Shown here: positions 23,501 to 35,500 of the stretch, in pieces | How positions within the stretch are numbered: position 1 is the first letter of the stretch | Layout: every line of letters begins with the position of its first letter | NCBI GenBank assembly: GCA_026874595.1 | Contig: CM049322.1 | Coordinates: 21,985,400-22,049,399, forward strand | From: Sipunculus nudus | Lineage: Eukaryota; Annelida; Sipuncula; Golfingiida; Sipunculidae | DNA length: 64,000 nucleotides | Direction of reading: 5' to 3' | Program-made: the position numbers and the translations under genes | The notes under the pieces: generated by a model | What the model was told of the DNA's origin: nothing | The model's database searches: none | What the model saw: the letters and a program-made list of their open reading frames with translations, nothing else

Positions 23501-26500
23501 TCGAAACGTGCCAGTCTTACGGACGGACATCCAGACGGACGGACGGACGGACGGACAGACAGACGGACGGACGACGGACAATGGACCATGACTATAGCTC
23601 AGATGACTTAAAGTCAGCTGAGCTAAAAACACACCGTCAACACAGAACAAGCCAACTGTCAATGCAGGGCAATTAAACTCACATTCGACAAAGAGTGATC
23701 CCACTGTCAACACACAATAAACCCACTGTCAACACCCAACAAACCTACTGCCAACACAGAACCAGCCCACTGTCCATACAGGGCAATGGACCTCACCATG
23801 AACTTTACGTGACCTTAATAGCATATTCATTTAATGAATAATCATAAGAATATCTGTTCCATGCAGCCAATCAAGTCGCCGATATTACTGTAAACTGTGA
23901 GTCAGCTGACCATAATATAATCTGCTTAATTTGGGAGACCTCTCCCAAACAGAATATGTGTAGTCTGTTATTGCACCCTTGTCGGCATATTTTCCTGAAT
24001 ATTTTTTTTTATACAAATTAAACAGTATAAAACATTCTAGACATAAGGTTGCAGGGGCCATTCCTCCGACTACTGCGTGAATAATAATGTCTAACCTGCA
24101 TGGCACGTAATTCGTATGAGACAAATTATCCAAAATATAGCAAGAAGGTCCACAAAGACTGCAAGATATTCATCAGTGCAGCGACTCCAGTCGATGACAT
24201 CAGGCAATTCAACATCTACATCATCCATCTTTGTGACGTCATTATTGCCTTGTAAAAAGCTGTCTCAAGGAAGACCTGTGTAAGGGCGTTTTGGGGGCTC
24301 ATTATAATAATAATTAGGTCAAAGGGGGAATTAGGGCTCTGGTGGCGAGGTCAATTAAACTCACGTTCAATAAAGAGTAAACCCAGTGTCAACACCCAAC
24401 AAACCTACTGTCAACACAGAACCAGCCCACTGTCAATACAGGGCAAACTAACTTTCAAAACAGGGCAAACCCCCTGTCTTCACTGAATAAACTCACTTTC
24501 ATCACAGGCAAAACCAATTTTCAATATAGGGCAAACCTACTGTCAACACAATAATTCCACTGTGAATGCAGGGCAAACCTACTGTCAACACAATAATTCC
24601 ACTGTGAATGTAGGGCAAACCAACTGTCAACACAATAAATCCACTGTGAATGCAGGGCAAACCTACTGTCAACACAATAACTACACTGTGAATGCAGGGC
24701 AAACCTACTGTCAACACAATAAATCCACTGTGAATGCAGGGCAAACCTACTTTCAACACAACAAGGCCTATAGGCCTAATGCGAACCTGTGCAAAGTTTG
24801 GGATTATGAATGGAGGTTTATTTTTAAAATTTAATATTGATCCTTTTATGTCCTGCATATCTACCTTAGTCATTATGATTTCAGCAAAATGGACATTTCA
24901 GACATGCAAGTTTCAGACTAGGACATTTTAAAACTAGAATATGGGTAGTCGACAAGCGACTATGTGTATCCACAAAAATCAGAGTGGGACGGGTGAAGTG
25001 AGGCATGGATTAGGTGGCAAGGGTAATAGAGTGAGGTGTGTTGCATATTAGCATGGATGTCTGCAGCATAAACATGAATGTAGTTGGTGCCACCTGTCAT
25101 AAAATCGAGAAAATTGTCCAGGATGTATAAACCTGCAAAATTTCAGGTGAATAAGTCAAACAACTGCTGAGATATGAGTGATTTTATCTCAAGGCAGATA
25201 CACAGATGGATGCTGTGCATAAGTGGTTGCAGGTGGCGCCACCAGTTTTGCCTATGATGAAGAGCTATGTGAGGTCTATACACATGCAACATTTTGGCCC
25301 AATTGGTCAAACAGTTCCTGGGATATGAGCTTGGATGTCTGCAGAGTAAACGTGAATGTAGGTGGCACCACCTGTCATAAAATTGAGCAAGCTGTCAAAG
25401 GATGAATAAACCTGCAAAATTTCAGATGGATAAGTCAAACCACTGCTGAGATATGAGTGGTTTTATCCCAAGGAGAATGAACAGATGGACGCTGTGCATA
25501 AATGGTTGCAGGTGGCACCACCAATTTTGTGTATGATTAAGAGCTATGTGAGATCTATACACATGCAAAATTTTGGCCCTATCGGTCAAACAGTTACTGA
25601 GATATGAGCTTGGACATCTGCAGAGTAAACATGAATGTAGGTGGCGCCACCTGTCATAAATCAAGAAAGCTGTCCAGGATGTATAAAACTGCAAAATTTC
25701 AGGTGGATAAGTCAAACCACTGCTGAGATATGAGTGATTTTATCTCAAAGCAGATGCACAGATGGGCGCTGTGCATAAGTGGTTGCAGGTGGCGCCACCA
25801 GTTTTGCCTATGATTAAGAGCTGTGCGAGATCTATACACAAGCAAAATTTTGGCCCAATCGGTCAAACAGTTCCCGAGATATGAGCCTGGATATCTGCAG
25901 AGTAAACGTGAATGTAGGTGGCACCACCTTTCATAAAATCGAGAAAGCTGTCCAGGATGTATAAACCTGCAAAATTTCAGGTGGATAAGTCAAACAACTG
26001 CTGAGATATGAGTGATTTTATCCAAAGGCAGATGAACAGATGAACGCTGTGCAAAAATGGTTGCAGGTGGCGCCACCAGTTTTGCCTATGATGAAGAGCT
26101 ATGCGAGTCTATAGACAAGCAAAATTTTGGCCCAATCGGTCAAATGATTCCCGAGATATAAGCTAGGATGTCTGCAGAGTAAATATGAATGTAGGTGGTG
26201 CCACCAGTCATAAAATCGAGAAAGCTGTCCAGGATGTATAAACCAGCAAAATTTCAGATGAATAAGTCAAACCACTGCTGAGATATGAGTGATATTATCC
26301 CAAAGCAGATGAACAGATGGACGCTGAGTAAAAAAGGTTGTAGGTGGCGCCACCATTTTTAGTGTATGTTATAAAGCTATCAGAGGGCTATATTTGTGCA
26401 GAATTCTGCATCTAAACATTGTGTCTAGACGTCTAGATGCTGTGTCTAGACGTCTACACACATTGTCTAGACACCCCCCAGAGCCAGGTCAGTTGCCATG

Positions 26501-29500
26501 GTAATGTCTGGAACCCACCTGTTTGTACTGAGTGACCTCTTGACTGAAACTCAGATTGTTGTCAAATCTGTTTTCAAATACAGAAAGCCTTTTTCAATGG
26601 GCTACAATGCTTTTTTAAAAATGTATTGACCCAATCTATTCTTATAAAACTGGCAGAACCCTACCATAGAATAATTCTTGTAAAGTTTAAACCAATCAGC
26701 TTTACAGTTTCATCATAAATCCGTGTATAAGCTAGAAGAGTTTAAAATTACATTTTCGCTTGTAAAAGACACATCAATGTAGGTGGCGCCACTAATACCT
26801 CAAAATCAAATATGACATATGTGACAAACATTGGTATAACATTTGGTGATTATAGCTCTAGCCTTTTCTGAGATTTTAATTCTAGTGAGCTTTTTTGGAG
26901 AGATGTAACTCGGCCAAAAATCTCCAAACTGGAACCATTCGAACAAACTTGAGACTGAGAGATTGTTCCAGGGATCATTTCTGTGAAATATTAGACAATT
27001 TGGCTTGAAAGTTTCAGAGAAGAAGATTTTTAAAGGTTTTTAAGCTTTTTCTCTATAAAATCTAAATTAATGCAGATACCCAATAATAGGCTCCAGGGCA
27101 CCAAGTTTCACATGAGACTAATTCTTACATGCAATTTGGAGCTGCTAGCTCCGACAGTTTCTGACTTACAGCCATGGATGGCGGAAAACCAGCCCTGGAC
27201 GGCTGACAGTGGACGGCTGACGGACGACATTGTGCCATCACATAAGCTCACAATGATTGCAGGCAAAACCTACTGTCAACAGAATAAATCCACTGTGATC
27301 GCAGGGCAAACCTACTGTCAACACAATTAATCCACTGTGAATGCAGGGCAAACCCAGTGTAAAACAGGGCAAACCAACTTTCAATGTAGGGCAAACCCAG
27401 TGTCAACACAGGGCAAACCCACTCTCAATGCAGGGCAAACCCACTGGCACCACAGAGAAAACCAACATTCAATGCAGGGCAAACCCACTATTAACACACA
27501 ACAGACCATCTGTCAGCAAAAAACAAGCTCATTTTTAACCCAAAAACAACCCACTTTCAATACCAACAAACCAATTGTCAATGCAGAACAAAACCCACTC
27601 TAAACACAGAACAAACCCACTGTCAATGCAGCCAAAACCCACGCACAGGAAATAAATATACAGCTTACTCAGAGTCAACACAGGGCAAACCAGGGTAAAA
27701 CATTGACTACACCCACAGTCACCACAGCAAACCAAGGGTCAACACAGACTAAACCCTACATCAACAGTGCAAACCAATGGTTAGCATACAGCAAACCCCT
27801 CAACACAACCAGAGACTGTACATTCAAAGTCATTATTTTTCTTTTAGATTACATTATCTTGTACGGATTGTTAACTTCCTGTTTTTCGTTACCCTGTTAT
27901 ATAAACAACATTTATCTTTGACACACCAAGTTTGTTCCAACATTTGATAGTATTTTTTGTGACCATGACCCATGCAGTAAGTGACTCACCTGACAACAAG
28001 AATGGCATCTCAAACATCAGAATTTTTCCTGGAACAAACAAAAATAAAGCATTAAATAAAGGAATGTTCATCAAGTCTAAAAGTCAATCTACAACAAAAC
28101 TAACAAAACAAACTTATAAACGACCAAATTATCACTCATTTCATATGACCTCTCGAGTGTCAGAGCGGCCCTGCGGCTCTAGGGAAGGTTATTAAACTGC
28201 GTGCCTCTAAAATCTCGACCACAGCAAATTCTGCAGGAAGATAATTTTCAAATATCCTCTATTGTCTCGACCTCTGAGAAAATTAATTATTTTTAAGTGG
28301 TCGCCAAATTGGAATAAATACGGTATTATCCGTCTTGATTTTTGGGGCCAGACAAGCACGGATGGTCATATTTCTTTCTCTGCTGAGATTGGAGACAACC
28401 AGGGTATCCAAGACTTAACATGATTGCCATATTTCAAGACAATCAGTGGATTGATTATTGAGAAACTGGAGCTTCTGTATGTATTACAGGTATCATGGAA
28501 AACTGATCAACTCATGGAGACTTTATTTTTTTTGAGAGAGGGTTGGGCTGGCCCCAGATGTCTTATAAAACCCATACAAACACCAAATATTAAGGCAAAT
28601 TATATATTTATTATTATAATATTTTTTATTACTATGATGAATTTTTGAAAATTTATTTGTCTGATTTTAATTACCATTGCATGCTGACAGGATTACATTT
28701 TTTAATAATATATTTGTTTAAGAACCCAAACTCTAAAAGTTTGACGTTTTCTAAGTGCTCAAGTTTATGTTTCTGGTACATAAGTGCCAAAATATATGTA
28801 ACCATGACTTAAATGACAGGTCCCAGGGGATTACCACAAGATCATTCTGGATGTGAAGTTTTGAGTTCCAACAGTTACAATCTGTGACATGTTAATTACT
28901 GGCTGGTAGGAAAGTTGACCAAAAGGCTGATGTTACAGACGTTACAAACAAGTTAGGTAAACAAATGAATTTCTGTTTTGCTGAAACCATTTGCTTTCCA
29001 GCTTTATTCTTACCTCATGATTGTACTTATATAAGTTACTTATATAGAAAGATATAACTTTCATGTAACCATTAACTTAATGTATTTTAAATGCAGTTTC
29101 ATTAACAATTTAATTATGTGGTAAATAAAATGAAAGTGCAGCCTACACTCTGACATTTATTATAAATGATCATTTAACAGGGGACCTGCTCCCTACCAAA
29201 GAGAAAGTCTGAAATAATATCAGTTATATATCCCTGTGACACACAACCATAAAATTGCTATAATAGAGCAAACACAGATAAAAACAGTCATTTGGATGTG
29301 GTTTTATGGAGGTTTCTGATAAAGCTCCCTGGCAAAAAAAGCTAAAAGCTTGGTAAAAGTCAAGTAAGATTGAGTGGGACCAATGTTGTATGTGTGGGGC
29401 CAACGACATTCATCACAGGACATATAACATTCAAGGACCCTCCATGCAACCACTGCTGAAATGTCAGGTATTCCTCATTACATCTTTCACGGGGACCATC

Positions 29501-32500
29501 GTATTACATAAGTTACTGTATGCTGAGCTGGTTCATGCATCTCCTCAGAACGAAACCTAAACAGGTCTTATAGCCAAATTATGTTTCATTTTGTATTTTG
29601 TTTTTGTGTGTATATCATGCCAATGAAAACAAACTCTGATAAGAAAGACACCTTCCTATTATAGATGCCATTGTATGCATGCACCCCTTACAATGATGCC
29701 AAATCAGAAGTCATATAGTTCACAGTTTTTTTTAAATTGTTTCCTTAAAATGACACCCAATTTAATAATATCCATGTTTTGATTTAAAACATATTTTGTT
29801 TTTGTGTGTACTTAGTACAAACGGGCGTATTTTGGTTATTTACCAAAGAAAAAAAAGTTTGAATGACAGTAATTATATTGATTACAATATACCATTGAAC
29901 CTTATTCTATCATTCATATATATTTAGTATATATAAGTTACGTGTGTGAAGTATGTGAAGCAAAAGCAGTATGTACATAACAAGAGTATTCAGCATTTTA
30001 TTAATTACTGGTAACATCAAAGAGGACATACCCGTTATTAATTGATCAATCAGATAACAGTGATCTGACCGAATCTGTACCCAGGACTCATTTAATGTTA
30101 AAACAACATCATATAATAATTTATCCATGTCAGGTTCATTTATTTTACTAAGTTTACTCTGCTGCAAACTATATATTGGCTAAATTCCAACGTGATATTT
30201 TGTGAAAATTTTCAATAAAACCTGGATGAGCTGAGTATCAAATATGTTATACGGAAATTATACATTTATTATAACCTTCTTTTCGCTTGTACAACAAAAT
30301 ATATATATATTTTTTATGAGGTAACCATCTCCAATTCTTTTTAAATGCTGACTTATCTAATTCTTAACCTATGTATGTACATCTGCAGAGTTTCCATTTC
30401 AGTTTGGGACTACTTGACAGGGCAGCAGCACTGACTTCCTATCATTTTTATTTTGCATCCTGGTGTTACCCAGGCCCAGTGTCTACAGCACCTGTGGGTC
30501 CTGGGTGTATTATCATCCCCACTGCTGGGTCATAACACCAAGGAACCCCACAAAGAAGCACTCGTTTGTGAGTGATAAATGGCTGTGGGGCACAACCTTC
30601 ACATTAAGTCTGCAGAGCGTTCACCTTGGTTGGGGGCCGACTGTACAAAACCTCATCGCCTCGGCTGAGATTCGAACCCACGATCTCCCAGCTTTGAATC
30701 CTGTGCTCCACCCCTGAGCCACAGAAGCCGGTTGTACAACAAAATATATTCAGTGTCGCCACATGATATTACAATTTATAGATTTATGATACTAATCTAT
30801 GATTCTTTAAAAGTATGGACAGTTTTTTAACCCTAAAAACAATGCATATAGCAGAATAACGACTGGCCTGTTTGGAATTTTTTGCTATAAAAATGAATGC
30901 AACATAAAGGTAATTATATTTTATCATAGTTTTCCTGTCATTCACAAATAATCCACTCACTGTATGATTCACAGATGGTACAGGTCATCACATACTGTCC
31001 ACATAGGTCGATACAAACAAAGTCCAGATAAGAATCTAATTAGCTCCAACAATGACAAAGCTGCATAATATTAACAACCAATAACAATGGCTCTCAGGGG
31101 TTGGATTATCAATGTTTTTGTTTGTGCTGATCGATGTATGATTCTCAGTGTTCAGATAGCATCTAAGTGAATAGCGTCCAGCTGAACGACATCAAGGTGA
31201 CATGGACCCCTTACATGACATGGCCCAGATGTTTACTTGCTATGTATTCTTTCACATGGTTCCTACTCTTCCAAAAGATCAACTTTTCATGACTTTTTTC
31301 TAACTTTAAGCAAAAATTAGTGGCCTTTTGGACCAGGACCACATTGGAAATTTCAGCATTAACTGTGGTCACTGTGATTAAATATTATATTATTTGATTA
31401 TTAACAATAAAAAAGAGGGCACTGATGAGACATCTATTTTTTTACTGCATGCAAATCAAATTAATGGACTTTTTTATGACTTTTTGAAATTAAAAAAAAA
31501 CTGTAAAATTTTTATTGTTATTGTTTTTTTTTATGTATTAGCATTAGAAAATCTAAGAGGAAATGGCTGTGCTATTAAGTTAAAGTACTAATTATATGAA
31601 TGCAAAACTAATACTCTGACATGACTGCCATTACAGTAAAAGATTTGAGATACTGTAAACAGACAGGTGGACAGAAAGGACTTAAACCTTTATTTCACTT
31701 TCAGGGGAATAATGTTTTGAAGTTTAATTAATATTTGTAATAGTTTTTATCATATATTTATTGTTTTAATAAACAAATTGTAAATATAAGCAATACAAAA
31801 ATTCTTAAATTATAAGCAAATTCAGAATTGTCAGTTGCATCATTATTTATCCTTAATTTGGCTCATATCATATGAAATTATGCAAACACATATATTTTAT
31901 TATTTTTTTTAATCACAAAATATTTAAACTGAATTTAGAAGATCAGTATTTTTTTACATAATATCACTTATAAAAGCAGAATATGGCATCTTCAAGATTA
32001 TTGCTTGGATCACTATTCCACAAAAAGTTTTGCACATTGGATTTTTCAGTACATATATACTTTATTTTAATAAGTAAAATTCAGTACATTTGATTATAAA
32101 TTCGCTTTTGAAATCAGGTATACACAATGCTGTTTGGATTAGGGAGAAATAATATCATTACCCTAACTATCATCTCAACTATAATTTGACACCGAATTCA
32201 ATATTATATTTCAGACGCATTTAAAAAGAACACAAAGTATCTAATCTTCTGAAGTAATGAATTCCTCATATTATGAACATCCACACCTTTATAGCAAAAC
32301 ATCACATTGTGGACACAATTAAATGTGCACTTTAATCATTGTAAGTAATGTAACCCTTTGTGATGCAATACAAAATCCTAAATGTAGCAAAAGTCAAAGA
32401 TGAGAAAGAATCTAATAAAGAAAAAATTATAACATTCATCTAGTTTATGCATCCTATCCAGCGGGGAGGGGGCAGGGCAGAGGGGAAGCCTAGCTAAGCT

Positions 32501-35500
32501 GAACCAAGGGAGCTGCCTCAAGTGAAACAAGTTACTTAACATAGGTGAGGTCTACATCTTTCTCTGCACACCACTGTAGTGGGCTGGCTTCAGGTAAACA
32601 ATATTTGACATGGTGTCTCAAAACTTGAATAAAAGCTACTCTTTTTTATCAATTTCTTTGAAATCTTATATTTCAAAAGATTTATTCCTTATGTGTATGT
32701 GCTGTAAAAATATATCAACAGTGTTAACAGGGAAAATTGTGCAATGGTCAACGTTCAAGGTATTGATTTTACATTCATGCTAATAACTTAAAAAATTATA
32801 AAATTCTGATCTTATTTCTAGTATATATGTAAAAGTCCATTAAGTACAGTTACATGCTTTAAAAAGGCTCTCTAGCTTCAACAGTTACCATGTAAAGTAG
32901 ATAAATATTGCTTTCTAATATTTAGACAATATACATGTTCAGGCCCATAACTCCTACAAATTAAACAATATATGTCTTATTTCCGGGATATATATGGGAA
33001 ACATATTAGAGGAAAAGTTATACCAAATATGAACAAAACAACACCAGTGGTTTTTATATTAGTCAGTCTTGAAGTGTAACAATAGGATTTTAATGGAAAA
33101 TGGAGGTTTTTCCTTAATTTCTCGGAGGAACAATGTCACAGTGACCCAGTTTTGGGTTTAGTAGGAGAACTTAGGAACATATAACTGTTTATTGAATTTC
33201 GGATTTGTAGGTCCAAAGTTTCAAAACATGTCTTGCATAACAGATGTGTGGACTGCTTTTTTCCAGACAATGGACAAAGGACCATCACTATAGCTCAGAT
33301 GACTTACAGTCAGCCGAGCTAAAAACATGATTTTGTAAGTAGTAAATTTTAAAAATCTTAAAATTGCTGACTTTTAAGAGTGTGGGAAGCCTGTTGTACA
33401 CATTTTGTTAAAGCTAGCCCTTCACCTGCACCATATACTGTAAATACACATGATTTCTGGACTACTTTGGTACACAATAATCAACGGTAATTAATTCTGC
33501 AGAGAAGAGTTTTTTTTTTTTTACTGAAACAACCCTTTTTGTTAAAACAAAGAGTTCTTATAATGTCACTATGATGGATGTATGAGCTCCTGTATCTACA
33601 ATGAAGCTATTTCTAGTAAACACTGTAAATGTGCCCATGTTGACAAACAGAAAAACAACGTGACCTGAGGTGAAGCTGATTGCAAACTAGCTCTTGTTGA
33701 TGAGAACATATTAACCCAATAACCTCTTACTTCTCCTGCCATTTGAAAACCTCTTTTTCATCTAATTTGCCACTAAATGGCCTTGTTGGATGTATATGGA
33801 TTTCAGCCATTTTAGCAGTTCACCCTCTTCTTATAAACACATGTATATAAATAAAAACGGACAGCCTTATCACTGTGTGATTGGTACTGTTTGCCTAACT
33901 TTTGTAAAAAGTTTAATATATTATATTTATTTTTCATGTTTATTTAAATTGGAATGGACCCCTTTAAGAATTAAAATTGTGCTGATATGACAATGGAATG
34001 GGCCCCTTTAAGAATTAAAGTTTGTGCTGATATGACAATGGAATGGGCCCCTTTAAGAACTAAAGTCGTGCTGATATGACAATGGTGGTTGTACATGCTC
34101 TGTATCTCATGCTGATAGTATCATCTATAAACTTACCTAAAATGGCAGGAAAGTAGGTCGAGAGGCAGGTAATGATGAACTTGGTAACATCCAGGTCCTA
34201 AAAAAATACAGTGATGTTAAAACATTGTAAATAACATGCCACATTCTGTAACCCACACAAATATAAACAGTTCTGATCTATGAAGTAATTCTGCTTGTCT
34301 TTATGATTGTTATTCATACACACCTTCCTAGATGCCCCATTTGAAAACATTCCTCTTGATGGTTTTAGGCTAAAATGTGCTTTAATTCACATGCAACCCA
34401 GCTATGTTTAAGTAAAAAGTACACATCTGCAGTATTCAGTACAGATCAGCTTTTTAAAGCAGTTCCCTCTGTCAAAATGAAGGGCTTTGTTTTTTAATAC
34501 TTTTCAAAACCTGATGTGTAGTAACAGTCTGCAAGTGTCTTACTGCCACAGGTGTGGTTATTTCATGACCTTTCCTGGGTCCGCAGACCACACTAAAAGT
34601 TGACACAAACAAACATTTTAAAAAAGTGTGACCAAAATGGACATGCATGATGCGGGGTCTAAACAGACAAGACAATGAGCCAAAATGGGAATTGGTGTGA
34701 CAGTCCTGGAGCCAAAAACAGGTGTGACCAGACTTCATAATATTTCACGTTTTGTTTACACATTGTTACAAGTACAGAAGAAATACGGGATCGATAATGC
34801 AGCTTCTCGTGTAAATGGAGGAGATTTACAACTGGCTGGCGCAGCCGGAAGCCTGTTTGTGCAGGCAAACGTGACTCAGCCTGATACTCACTAGCACAGA
34901 CAAAACTGGCTTTCCCCACTTTGTTAGATTTTATATATATAAGGTTGGAACTTTAATTAATTCTTATGATAATTGAATAAATACGAGGTTACAAAAGTTT
35001 CATTTTAGAATGTACGACACATTCAAGGAAACAAGTTTTCATAACTTAACATTTATCAATGACTGAAACACCCTCTATGTTTCCCTTAGGCCTACATCAT
35101 CCTACAAGGCAGCTGATTCGTGATCAAATACTTATGCAAAATGTGTCTAATGCAGCAATTTCTCCTGTCTTTTCATGTTTCTGTAATGTTTTAACACAGC
35201 ATAATAAACCTGATAATTAATAAGTATCATGATGATCAGTGATTAAAAACACTATGTCAAGTATACATACAGCTGTGCTGAATGAATGGGTTGGTCAGGT
35301 TAGACGCCAGGAGTCACTAGTTGTGTGCCTGCAGTTTTTAAAGCAGACAGTCGTTTACTGCCTCCACACACGAAAGTATCAGTATTAGCTTTATCCCGTT
35401 TTGATCTACTGCCTGCATGTGCTCAACACAGCTGACTTAAACAGAACTTAAGTTTGAATAACATTATAAATGAAGAATTAGGTTAAAATAAACAAAAGAT

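Noticed and set aside
23500-23580. GGACGGACGGAC stretches as a CRISPR or satellite
   Set aside because: These short runs recur as the pre-terminal tail of each mobile element and have no spacer structure.
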